A stretch of 64,000 nt of DNA from positions 62,001 to 126,000 of the forward strand of contig NZ_KB911597.1 of NCBI RefSeq assembly GCF_000383615.1, given 5' to 3'. Under the pieces are notes generated by a model. It saw nothing but the letters and a program-made list of their open reading frames with translations, searched no databases and was not told the origin of the DNA. The DNA comes from Streptomyces canus 299MFChir4.1 (GTDB taxonomy: Bacteria; Actinomycetota; Actinomycetes; Streptomycetales; Streptomycetaceae). Each line of letters begins with the position of its first letter. The stretch's first letter is position 1. Positions 56,250 to 63,964 of this stretch are shown one piece after another. The translations under genes and the position numbers were made by a program.

Positions 56250-57091
56250 TGGCTGACCGCCTTCCGTACCAGGGCCGCCACTTCGAGCCGGGACAGGCGC
56301 CCGTCGGCGACGACGGTGACGATCCGCCGTACGACGGTCTCGCCGGGCGGGATCGGCAGCCTCGCGTCGTGGGCGAGCGACGAGCCGACCCCCGGGTACT
56401 CGTCGGCGCGCACGAACCACGGGTCACGGCGGGACCGGTCGGTGGCGCCGGCGAAGACGAGGGTCCAGCCGGCGCCGGAGAGGGCGACCCAGGCGGCGCG
56501 GGTGCCGTGGACCGCGGCCTCGCCCTCGCGGTCGACGGTGAAGACGTCCGGCGCGCCCTGTTCCTTGCGGGCCCGCCAGAAGAAGCCGCCGTAGGCCGCG
56601 CCCGGACGGCCGTTGGTGGCCGGGCTGCCGATCGACAGGGGTTCCCTGGTGACATTGGTGAGGGAGAAGGTGAAGTCCAACGCCCAGGCGGAGGCGGTCA
56701 GTTCGGTGGCCGCGACCGTGCGGCGCTCGCGCAGCAACTCCGCTCCCGAGGCGACCCAGCGCAGCTCCTCCACGAAGCCGTCCGGGTCACGGAGCTGGAA
56801 GGAGTGGTGGCGCTGGGCACCGTGGTTGTCGAGCTCGGTCGGGCCCTGGCCGCGCACATAGGTGCGGCCGCCCCAGAAGTTGTGCCCCTCGACGTCGGGA
56901 ACGGCGACACCGACGCCGAGGTGGTGGAGGTGGTCGGCGGGGCCGACTTCGGTGACCGCCGTGCCGGCCAGGGTGGTGACGGGGTGCAGATAGGGGCGCG
57001 GGGAGAGCCGGGCGGGCAGCTCGGGCCGGGTGACGTAGCGGCCGACCGGGCGGCCCGCGACACGCAGGACCGGGGAATCGGGGGTCGTCAT
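56246..57091 (-). CDS. PmoA-like (DUF6807) protein
   Basis: A 281-aa cytoplasmic protein of the family annotated as PmoA family in sugar-catabolic loci. Landmarks are RPYLHPVTTLAGTAVTEVGP, DHLHHLGVGVAVPDVEGHNF and RHHSFQLRDPDGFVEELRW. The His-rich N-terminal part may bind metal. The family often lies beside Gfo/Idh/MocA oxidoreductases, as here, but its reaction is not known to me; the methane oxygenase name is historical. Both ends overlap neighbours by 4 nt. Confidence 0.85.
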   Translation of the reverse strand: MTTPDSPVLRVAGRPVGRYVTRPELPARLSPRPYLHPVTTLAGTAVTEVGPADHLHHLGVGVAVPDVEGHNFWGGRTYVRGQGPTELDNHGAQRHHSFQLRDPDGFVEELRWVASGAELLRERRTVAATELTASAWALDFTFSLTNVTREPLSIGSPATNGRPGAAYGGFFWRARKEQGAPDVFTVDREGEAAVHGTRAAWVALSGAGWTLVFAGATDRSRRDPWFVRADEYPGVGSSLAHDARLPIPPGETVVRRIVTVVADGRLSRLEVAALVRKAVSQ

Positions 57092-58242
57092 GTACTCACC
57101 TCGTTCGCGACGTGTGGCCGGGCCCAGTCGGCGCCCAGCTCGGAGTAGAGGGCGAGGTTGTCGGCGGCGGCCGCGACGAGTCCGTCGATGCCGGGGACGA
57201 CCCGGCGCTCCTCGTCGGGCAGCAGGTGCCAGGCCGTGGCCGGGAGCGGGGTCGGGTCCGGGGCCAGCCGGATCGCCTCGACGACCTTCATGAAGGCGCC
57301 CGTCACCTCCGGGACGACCAGGAGGTCGTCGCCGTCGGTGACGTGGTCGACCAGGTTCTCCAGCAGGTCGGTACGGCCGTACTCGTACTCCTCGGGGCCG
57401 TGGCCGGCCCGCTGGAGCAGCACGCGGTCCTGCTTGTACCAGTAGGTGATCCGGCCGTGGCTGCCGTGCGCGACGACGTACGGCTCGTCGGGGTCCTCGG
57501 CGCACAGGGTCGCGGCGACGACGACCGGGATGCCGTTCGCGGTGGTGAGGCGGACGCAGGAGGTGTCGTCGGACTCGATGTCGTTGGCGCGCAGCAGCTC
57601 GGTCTCGATACGGCTGACGTCCTGGGCGCGGGTGGTGCCGTTCAGGGCGAGCGCGGTGGCGACGGCATGCGCGAGGGGGTTGGTCAGCACGCCGTCGATC
57701 ACGTCGACGCCGTTCATCCGCCGCTTGCCCGCCCAGGGCGCCCGCCGGTAGTACGCCTCGGCACGCGCCCAGGCACCGGCCCCGCCGATCCCGGTCACCT
57801 CGCCGATCGCGCCCTCCTCGACCAGCTCACGGATCGCGGGCACGGCGTGCGAGCCCAGCGACTGGAAGCCGATCTGGCAGGCGACCCCGGCCGCGGCGAC
57901 CCCTTCGGCCATGCGACGGAACTCGGCGTACGAGGGCGCCGGAGGCTTCTCCAGCAGGATGTGCACGCCCCGCCGGGCCGCCGCGAGCGCGAGGTCCGTA
58001 TGGGTCGGGATCGGGGTGCAGATCACCGCGATCCGGGCGCCCGTGGAGTCGAGGAGCGCGCCGAAGTCGGCGGACTGCTCGGGCGCGCCCAGGCCTTCGG
58101 GGATCTCGTCGCCGGTCAGCGGGGTCAGCTCGCAGATCCCCGCCAGCCGTACGATTCCCTTGTCCTGCAGCCGGCGGATGTTCTCCAGGTGCCAGCGGCC
58201 GTGGCCGCGCGCGCCCGCCAGGACGATGTCTACGGTGCTCAT
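57088..58242 (-). CDS. Gfo/Idh/MocA-family oxidoreductase
   Basis: A 384-aa NAD(P)-dependent sugar dehydrogenase-like enzyme. The Rossmann start is VDIVLAGARGHGRWHLENIR (residues 4-23), and the family blocks are AVICTPIPTHTDLALAA, HILLEKPPAPS and GVDVIDGVLTNPLAHAV. It probably oxidises a sugar or sugar lactone from pectin. The ATG at 58242 has ggagg about 8 nt upstream and overlaps the stop of the unknown repeat gene (ATGA). Confidence 0.9.
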   Translation of the reverse strand: MSTVDIVLAGARGHGRWHLENIRRLQDKGIVRLAGICELTPLTGDEIPEGLGAPEQSADFGALLDSTGARIAVICTPIPTHTDLALAAARRGVHILLEKPPAPSYAEFRRMAEGVAAAGVACQIGFQSLGSHAVPAIRELVEEGAIGEVTGIGGAGAWARAEAYYRRAPWAGKRRMNGVDVIDGVLTNPLAHAVATALALNGTTRAQDVSRIETELLRANDIESDDTSCVRLTTANGIPVVVAATLCAEDPDEPYVVAHGSHGRITYWYKQDRVLLQRAGHGPEEYEYGRTDLLENLVDHVTDGDDLLVVPEVTGAFMKVVEAIRLAPDPTPLPATAWHLLPDEERRVVPGIDGLVAAAADNLALYSELGADWARPHVANEVST

Positions 58243-58997
58243 GGGATCCTCCCTGCGCCCGCGCCGCGCGCCACCTGTCGGTCGGCCGCCTCGGCGCTGT
58301 CGATCTTTGTGTGCAGGGTAGGCGGCCGGTCGGCGTCCGCCGTGAGGTCACGCTCGCTGCCGAGGGTGCCGCTCTGGTGCGGGGCACTGCCGTTCCAGCT
58401 CTTGACCGGCTCCCGACCACCCACGCCGGGCGCGGAGACCGACGGCTCCCGACCACCCACGCCGGAACCGAGGACAGGCCGGATCCGACCACCCACGCCG
58501 GACGCGGAGACCGACGGCTCCCGACCACCCCCGCCGGAACCGAGGACAGGTCGGATCCGACCACCCACGCCGGACGCGGAGACCGACGGCTCCCGACCAC
58601 CCACGCCGGAACCGAAGAGAGGCCGGATCCGACCACCCCCACCGGACACAGAGACGGACGGCTCCCGGCCACTCACCCTGGACGCTGCGACAGGCTGGAC
58701 CCGACCACCCCCGCCGGACGCGGAGACCGACGGCTCCCGACCACCCCCGCCGGAACCGGTGGCGTGCCCCTCCCGGGGATCCGCGTCGGACGCGGGGACG
58801 CGCTGTTCCCAGGCGCCCGCGGAACGCCCGGCGGCCGTCTCGGTGCGAGTTCGGCCGGCTGCCGCGGCAGGGATACCGGACACCTCGGCGCCGTTCTTCC
58901 TCAGGAGCACACGGCCCACGGCCCGCCCCTCGGCCCGTACGACGACACCCACCAGGCCCAGCACCGCGCCCCCCATCGCGATCCGACGGACTCTCAC
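58239..58997 (-). CDS. unknown protein with 24-residue tandem repeats
   Basis: A 252-aa frame with no family I recognise. The GTG at 58997 has the strong site gggaggt about 10 nt upstream and overlaps the stop of the preceding 117-aa gene (GTGA). Its own stop overlaps the oxidoreductase start (ATGA). It begins VRVRRIAMGGAVLGLVGVVV, which could be a weak membrane anchor. From about residue 75 to 198 it consists of Gly/Ser/Arg-rich repeats of the type GREPSVSASGVGGRIRPVLG, with a 24-residue period made of two 12-residue halves. The region is open in other frames too, so coding is supported mainly by the coupled start and stop. Confidence 0.5.
   Translation of the reverse strand: MRVRRIAMGGAVLGLVGVVVRAEGRAVGRVLLRKNGAEVSGIPAAAAGRTRTETAAGRSAGAWEQRVPASDADPREGHATGSGGGGREPSVSASGGGGRVQPVAASRVSGREPSVSVSGGGGRIRPLFGSGVGGREPSVSASGVGGRIRPVLGSGGGGREPSVSASGVGGRIRPVLGSGVGGREPSVSAPGVGGREPVKSWNGSAPHQSGTLGSERDLTADADRPPTLHTKIDSAEAADRQVARGAGAGRIP
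58405..58775. repeat. 72-bp tandem repeat array
   Basis: gacggctccc recurs at 58441, 58513, 58585, 58657 and 58729, exactly 72 nt apart. Each unit consists of two related 36-nt halves sharing ccgaccaccc(a/c)cgccgga. About five units are present, the outer ones more diverged. The period is a multiple of three, so the minus-strand frame is kept. Confidence 0.9.
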
Positions 58998-59347
58998 TTC
59001 GACGTCACCTCCCTGCCGGACACGACGGCCGAGGCGCGCCAGGGGAGGATCGGGCCCCGGCAGACCGACGCGACGCCCCGACCGATGTCGGCGGCCCACG
59101 ACCACCGACCGGCCACCGAGCGGGCGCGGACTCCCATGGCCCGATGACCGACCACGAGCCCCTTCCCGCTCCACGTGCAACGCCGGCCTCGTGCTCCGGC
59201 GCCGGTCCACCCTGGCGCGGCGCTCACCGGCGCGGCCCCGGACGGTCCCGGCACCCCCGTCCGGCAGGCAACCGTGTGGACATGGCCGTCACCGGTCGGC
59301 CCAGGGGCGCCCGACGCGTTCGTTCCGCTGATCCGACGGAGTCTCAT
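58994..59347 (-). CDS. unknown 117-aa protein coupled to the sugar permease
   Basis: The ATG at 59347 overlaps the permease stop (ATGA), and its stop overlaps the GTG of the repeat-protein gene (GTGA). The protein starts MRLRRISGTNASG and ends near ASAVVSGREVTSK. It has no recognisable domain and is rich in Gly, Arg and Ala. Its first 20 nt nearly match the first 20 nt of the next gene, suggesting a duplicated gene start. It may be a decayed copy rather than a working gene. Confidence 0.45.
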   Translation of the reverse strand: MRLRRISGTNASGAPGPTGDGHVHTVACRTGVPGPSGAAPVSAAPGWTGAGARGRRCTWSGKGLVVGHRAMGVRARSVAGRWSWAADIGRGVASVCRGPILPWRASAVVSGREVTSK

Positions 59348-60240
59348 CCCTTCACCGCCCCCGCGCTGAAGCCCGTGATCAGCCACTTCTGGATGAAGGC
59401 GAACACGATCACCACGGGTACCGCCGCGATGATGCCGCCGGCGGCCAGCGCGCCGAGGTCGACGCTGTCGGCACTCATCAGGGTGTTGAGGCCGACCGGG
59501 ATCGTCTGCTTGTCCTGGTTGTTGAGGAACATCAGGGCGAACAGGAAGTGGTTCCAGGAGTGCACGAAGGCGAAGGAGCCGACGGCGATCAGGCCGGGAC
59601 GGAGCAGCGGAAGGACGACGATCCTGAAGGCCGTCATCCGGTTGCAGCCGTCGACCCAGGCCGCCTCCTCCAGGGAGTACGGCACGTTCTTGATGAAGTT
59701 GCTGATCAGGATCATCGACAGCGGCAGCTGGAAGACCGTCTCGGCGATGATGACACTGCCCAGCGAGTTGATCATCTTCAGCTCGGCGAAGATCTCGAAC
59801 AACGGCACCAGCAGCAGCGCGCCCGGCACGAACTGCGAACACAGCAGCGCCAGCATGAACGCGTTCTTGACCTTGAAGTCGAACCGGGCCAGGGCGTACC
59901 CGCCGGCCAGCGCGACGAGGGTCGTCATCACCAGGGTGGCGAGGCCGACGTACACGCTGTTCTCGAAGTAGGTGCCGAAGGCCCGCTCCGTCCACACCTT
60001 CTCGAAGTGGTCGAAGGTGATCGGCCAGGGCACGAGCGAGGTCGAGCCGGCCGGGCGCAGCGCGAACAGGAGGATCCAGTAGAAGGGGATGAGCGTGAAG
60101 ACGAGGTAGATCGACAGCGGCAGGTAGATGTGCCGGCGCGGGACCTCGTCCCAGGAGCGGCGGCGCTTGGCGGGACGCGGCGGCTCCGGCTCGTCCCGCA
60201 CGGGTGCGGGCGCGGTCTCGGTGGCTTCCTCGGTGATCAC
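59344..60240 (-). CDS. sugar ABC transporter permease (MalG type)
   Basis: A 298-aa permease with six expected helices and the EAA loop EEAAWVDGCNRMTAFRIVVLP near residues 193-213. The N-terminal 35 residues are a charged cytoplasmic extension. The GTG start at 60240 overlaps the stop of the MalF-type gene. It forms the membrane channel for sugars with that partner and the binding protein at 52828-54171. Confidence 0.93.
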   Translation of the reverse strand: MITEEATETAPAPVRDEPEPPRPAKRRRSWDEVPRRHIYLPLSIYLVFTLIPFYWILLFALRPAGSTSLVPWPITFDHFEKVWTERAFGTYFENSVYVGLATLVMTTLVALAGGYALARFDFKVKNAFMLALLCSQFVPGALLLVPLFEIFAELKMINSLGSVIIAETVFQLPLSMILISNFIKNVPYSLEEAAWVDGCNRMTAFRIVVLPLLRPGLIAVGSFAFVHSWNHFLFALMFLNNQDKQTIPVGLNTLMSADSVDLGALAAGGIIAAVPVVIVFAFIQKWLITGFSAGAVKG

Positions 60241-61175
60241 TTGGAACCGCCTCCGAACTTGCTCAGCCGCAGATACACCATCGAGCAGAAGAGCAGGATC
60301 ACGAACGCGACCGTGGTCAGGGCGGACGCGTAGCCGAAGTTGTGGGCGTCGACGCTGGTGTTGGCGATGTAGAGCGGGAGGGTGGTCGTCTCCCCCGCTG
60401 GTCCGCCGCCGGTCAGGGTGTAGAGCAGGTCGACGTTGTTGAACTCCCACACCGCGCGCAGCAGGGTGGACAGGATGATCGCGTCCTTCAGATGGGGCAG
60501 CGTGATGTGCCAGAACTGCTTGATCCGGCTGGCCCCGTCGACCTCGGCGGCCTCGTACAGGTCCTTCGAGACGGACTGGAGGTCGGCGAGGATGAGGATC
60601 GCGAAGAAGGGGACACCGCGCCACAGGTCGGCGACGACCGCCGCCGAGAAGACGGTGGAGGTGTCCGACAGCCAGCTGGTGCCGTAGGAGCCGATGCCCA
60701 TGTCGGCGAGGTAACGGGTGACGCCGGTCTGGGAGTTGTAGAGCAGCACCCAGATCGCGGAGGTCAGCACGCCGGAGACGGCCCACGGGGAGAAGACGAG
60801 CGCGCGGCCCACCGCCCGGCCCACGAAGGTCTGGTTGACGATCAGCGCGAGCGCCAGGCCGAAGAGCAGCTGGAGGCCGACCTCGACGAAGACCCACTTG
60901 GCGCTGAAGGTCAGCGTGTCCCAGAACTGCGGGTCCTTGGTGAAGATCTGGACGAAGTTGTCGAAGCCCGCGTAGCCGTTCCGCCATGGCTTGGTGGGGT
61001 TGTAGTTCTGGAGGCTGTAGTAGAAGACGCTGATCACCGGGTAGGCGATGAAGCCCAGCATCAGCAGGGCCGCCGGCGCGATCAGCAGGTACGGCAGCCT
61101 GCGCGGCGTGGCGGAGGCACGGCGCCGCCGCCGGGGTGGCGCGGGCGGTTTCGCCACGGCTGCGGCTTGGGCCAT
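60237..61175 (-). CDS. sugar ABC transporter permease (MalF type)
   Basis: A 312-aa permease with an Arg-rich N-terminus and six expected helices. LLIAPAALLMLGFIAYPVIS is helix 1 (about residues 31-50), and the EAA loop is YEAAEVDGASRIKQFWHITLP near 205-225. The start is ATG 61175. An aagcgctt palindrome 45-52 nt upstream is the likely operator of this transporter operon. Confidence 0.93.
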   Translation of the reverse strand: MAQAAAVAKPPAPPRRRRRASATPRRLPYLLIAPAALLMLGFIAYPVISVFYYSLQNYNPTKPWRNGYAGFDNFVQIFTKDPQFWDTLTFSAKWVFVEVGLQLLFGLALALIVNQTFVGRAVGRALVFSPWAVSGVLTSAIWVLLYNSQTGVTRYLADMGIGSYGTSWLSDTSTVFSAAVVADLWRGVPFFAILILADLQSVSKDLYEAAEVDGASRIKQFWHITLPHLKDAIILSTLLRAVWEFNNVDLLYTLTGGGPAGETTTLPLYIANTSVDAHNFGYASALTTVAFVILLFCSMVYLRLSKFGGGSK

Positions 61176-61219
61176 GACAGGGTCTCCGTTCTCGGTACGG
61201 CTTGCGTTCGTGGTGCGGT

Positions 61220-61227
61220 AAGCGCTT
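61220..61227. promoter_or_regulatory. LacI-type operator core upstream of the sugar permeases
   Basis: The palindrome aagcgctt lies in ggtaagcgctttctc, 45 nt before the MalF-type start in the 144-nt gap after the dehydratase gene. This is the best-placed of three such cores in the locus for control by a LacI-family repressor. No repressor gene is in the window. Confidence 0.45.
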
Positions 61228-61279
61228 TCTCGATGTGCGTGGGCGCCCTGCGGTCAGATGGCGACTGCGGGTGCGTTGT

Positions 61280-61303
61280 GGCTGGTCGCGGAGTACCCCG
61301 CGC
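61280..61303 (-). repeat. dispersed repeat core, diverged copy
   Basis: An inverted copy of the 24-nt core with two mismatches, in the gap between the dehydratase and permease genes. Confidence 0.6.
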
Positions 61304-61319
61304 CCCTCAGTGGGTCAAG

Positions 61320-63056
61320 TCACCCTGCGTAAGGGTCTGGGACCTTGCCTTGCCTCGCCAGGAACTCGAAGTCGCAGCCGGTGTCCGCCTGGGTGATCTG
61401 GTCGTTGTAGAGGGCGCCGTAGCCGCGCTCGTAGCGGGTGGGCGGCGGCGTCCACTCCGCGCTTCTGCGCTCCAACTCCTCGTCGTCCACGTTGAGTTGG
61501 AGGGAGCGCGCCTCGACGTCGAGGGTGATGCCGTCCCCCGTCCGGACGAGGGCCAGCAGGCCGCCGACGTACGACTCGGGCGCCACGTGCAGCACGCATG
61601 TGCCGTAGCTCGTGCCGCTCATCCGGGCGTCGGAGATGCGGACCATGTCGCGCACACCCTGCTTGAGCAGGTGGTCGGGGATGGGGAGCATGCCGTACTC
61701 GGGCATGCCGGGGCCACCCTTGGGCCCGGCGTTGCGCAGCACCAGCACGCTGTCCGCGGTGATGTTCAACTCCGGGTCGTTGATGGTGCGTTGCATGGAC
61801 CTGTAGTCGTCGAAGACGACCGCGGGCCCGGTGTGCTTGAGCAGGTGCGGTTCGGCGGAGATGTGCTTGATGACGGCGCCGTCGGGGCAGAGGTTGCCAC
61901 GCAGGACGGCGACCCCGCCCTCGCTCGCGACCGGGTTCTCGCGGGTGCGGATGACGTCGTCGTTGTGGACGACCGCCCCCTCCAACTGCTCGCCCAGGGT
62001 GCCGTTCACGGTCGGCCGGTCCAGATGGAGCAGGTCGGTGATCCGGGAGAGGAAGGCGGGCAGTCCTCCGGCGAAGTGGAAGTCCTCCATGAGGTACGTC
62101 TGTCCGCCGGGCCGCACGTTCGCCAGCACCGGAACCGTGCGGGCGATGCGGTCGAAGTCGTCGAGGGTGAGCGTGACCCCGCAGCGTCCCGCCATCGCGA
62201 TCAGGTGGATGACCGCGTTGGTGGAGCCGCCGAGTCCGAGCACCGTGGTGACGGCGTCCTCGAAGGCCTCGCGGGTGAGGATCTCGGACGGCCTGAGCCC
62301 GGTCCAGGCGAGCTCCACCGCGCGGCGCCCGGAGGCCGCGGCCATCCGCTCGTGCGCGGAGTCGACGGCCGGGATCGAGGAGGCACCCGGCAGGGTCATG
62401 CCGAGGGTCTCCGCCGCCGCGGTCATCGTGGACGCGGTCCCCATGGTCATGCAGTGACCCGGAGAACGCGCCAATCCGCCCTGGAGCTCCCGCAGTTCAC
62501 AGTCCGTCAGGTTGCCGGCGCGGTGCTCGTCCCAGTACTTCCACATGTCGGTGCCGGACCCGAGGGTCTCGCCGCGCCAGTGCCCCGGCAGCATCGGCCC
62601 CGCGGGCACGAAGAGCGAGGCGACATCGGCCGAGGCCGCGCCCATGAGCAGCGCCGGCGTCGACTTGTCGCAGCCGCCGAGCAGCACCGCCGCGTCGATG
62701 GGGTACGACCGCAGCAGCTCCTCCGTCTCCATCGCGAGCAGGTTGCGGTAGAGCATCGGGGTGGGCTTCTGGTAGGTCTCCGAGAGGGTGGCGACCGGGA
62801 ATTCCAGCGGGAAGCCGCCGGCCTGCCACACTCCCCTCTTGACCGCCTCGGCGCGCTCGCGCAGATGGACGTGGCAGGGGTTGATGTCGGACCAGGTGTT
62901 GAGGACGGCGATCACCGGGCGGCCCAGGTACTCCTCGGCCTCGTAACCGAGCTGGCGCATCCGGGCGTTGTGCGACCAGGTGCGCAACTGCCCCTCGGTG
63001 CCGTACCACTGGTGGCTCCGCAGGTCCTCGGGCCGCATGCGCTCTCTGCCCGTCAT
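61320..63056 (-). CDS. IlvD/Edd-family sugar-acid dehydratase (arabonate/xylonate/galactonate type)
   Basis: A 578-aa Fe-S dehydratase. The cluster cysteines lie in NTWSDINPCHVHL (near residue 60), LLGGCDKSTPALLMG (near 127) and SPGHCMTMGTASTM (near 200), a pattern like that of [2Fe-2S] pentonate dehydratases. It removes water from an aldonate to give a 2-keto-3-deoxy acid. L-arabonate is a likely substrate beside arabinan-degrading genes, but D-galactonate or D-xylonate are possible. ATG 63056 overlaps the preceding stop (ATGA); GTG 63065 is less likely. Confidence 0.9.
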   Translation of the reverse strand: MTGRERMRPEDLRSHQWYGTEGQLRTWSHNARMRQLGYEAEEYLGRPVIAVLNTWSDINPCHVHLRERAEAVKRGVWQAGGFPLEFPVATLSETYQKPTPMLYRNLLAMETEELLRSYPIDAAVLLGGCDKSTPALLMGAASADVASLFVPAGPMLPGHWRGETLGSGTDMWKYWDEHRAGNLTDCELRELQGGLARSPGHCMTMGTASTMTAAAETLGMTLPGASSIPAVDSAHERMAAASGRRAVELAWTGLRPSEILTREAFEDAVTTVLGLGGSTNAVIHLIAMAGRCGVTLTLDDFDRIARTVPVLANVRPGGQTYLMEDFHFAGGLPAFLSRITDLLHLDRPTVNGTLGEQLEGAVVHNDDVIRTRENPVASEGGVAVLRGNLCPDGAVIKHISAEPHLLKHTGPAVVFDDYRSMQRTINDPELNITADSVLVLRNAGPKGGPGMPEYGMLPIPDHLLKQGVRDMVRISDARMSGTSYGTCVLHVAPESYVGGLLALVRTGDGITLDVEARSLQLNVDDEELERRSAEWTPPPTRYERGYGALYNDQITQADTGCDFEFLARQGKVPDPYAG

Positions 63057-63964
63057 ATCGACCACCCGGCGGCTATCGCGGCGACCTCGGCACGCTCGGA
63101 CTCGGGCAGCTCGCGGCTCGGCGGGCGTACGTCACGGCGGCACAGACCGAGGGAGGCGAGGGCCTCCTTGACGACGGTGACGTTGTCGGCGGAGCCGTTG
63201 GCCGCGCGGAGTTCCTCGAAGCGGCGGATCTGCTCCCAGACCTTCATGGCGGCCGGGTAGTCACCGGATCGAAGCGCTTCGATCATGTTCAGCGAGACGG
63301 CGGGGGCGACGTTCACGAGCCCGGAGGTGAAGCCGGTGGCGCCCGCCGAGAAGTAGGAGGGCGCGTAGGGCTCGGCGAGCCCGGCGACCCACACGAAGCG
63401 TTCGAGGCCCGCGTCCCGGGCGAAGGCGGCGAACTTGGCCGCGTCCGGGACGGCGTACTTCACTCCGATCACGTTCGGGCAGGCGTCGGCGAGTTCGGCG
63501 AGGCGGTCACCGCTCAGCTGGGCGTTGCGGATGTACGGGACGACCCCGAGCTCCGGGACGGCCGAGGCGATCGCGCGGTGGTAGTCGATCCAGCCGCCCT
63601 GCGAGACGTAGGGGTGGACGGGCTGGTGGACCATGACCATCCCGGCACCGAGCTCGCGGGCGTGGCGGGCGGAGGCCACGGCGGTCGGGACGTCGTGACC
63701 GACGCCGACGAGGACGTTCGCCCGGTCCCCGGCCTCCTCGACGGTCAACTCCGTGATCAGGCGCCGCTCTTCGGGGCTCAGGGCGTAGAACTCGCCGGTG
63801 TTCCCGTTCGGGGTGAGGGTGGTGATCCCTCCGTCGAGCAGCCGACGCAGCAGGGCCCGGTGGGTGTCCTGGTCGACGGTGCCGTCCTCGGCGAACGGGG
63901 TCACCGGGATCGCCACCACGTCGGCCAGGGCGGCGCGCCGGGTCTCGAACGTCTCGCTGCTCAT
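63053..63964 (-). CDS. DapA-family dehydratase/aldolase for 2-keto-3-deoxy sugar acids
   Basis: A 303-aa member of the dihydrodipicolinate synthase superfamily. LTPNGNTGEFYALSPEERR is the carboxylate site, the catalytic Tyr is in LGVVPYIRNAQLS and the Schiff-base Lys in CPNVIGVKYAVPD (near residue 169). Beside a pentonate dehydratase it is probably a 2-keto-3-deoxy-pentonate dehydratase (giving ketoglutarate semialdehyde) or an aldolase (giving pyruvate). True DapA is unlikely here. ATG 63964 overlaps an upstream frame by ATGA. Confidence 0.88.
   Translation of the reverse strand: MSSETFETRRAALADVVAIPVTPFAEDGTVDQDTHRALLRRLLDGGITTLTPNGNTGEFYALSPEERRLITELTVEEAGDRANVLVGVGHDVPTAVASARHARELGAGMVMVHQPVHPYVSQGGWIDYHRAIASAVPELGVVPYIRNAQLSGDRLAELADACPNVIGVKYAVPDAAKFAAFARDAGLERFVWVAGLAEPYAPSYFSAGATGFTSGLVNVAPAVSLNMIEALRSGDYPAAMKVWEQIRRFEELRAANGSADNVTVVKEALASLGLCRRDVRPPSRELPESERAEVAAIAAGWSI
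63267..63284. promoter_or_regulatory. 18-bp perfect palindrome inside the DapA-family gene
   Basis: gatcgaagcgcttcgatc is an uninterrupted palindrome centred on the LacI-type core aagcgctt. It lies within the coding sequence, about 690 nt from the start codon. Confidence 0.4.

Noticed and set aside
57112..59331. A 739-codon plus-strand frame with Pro-rich repeats over the 72-bp array
   Set aside because: The array is open in several frames, but only the minus-strand frames have a good ribosome site and exact overlaps with neighbouring genes. This one also runs antisense through the oxidoreductase gene.
60342..63260. A 972-codon plus-strand open frame opposite the permease, dehydratase and DapA-like genes
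   Set aside because: It spans several genes with clear motifs on the minus strand. Frames this long are expected on the complement when third positions are nearly all G or C.
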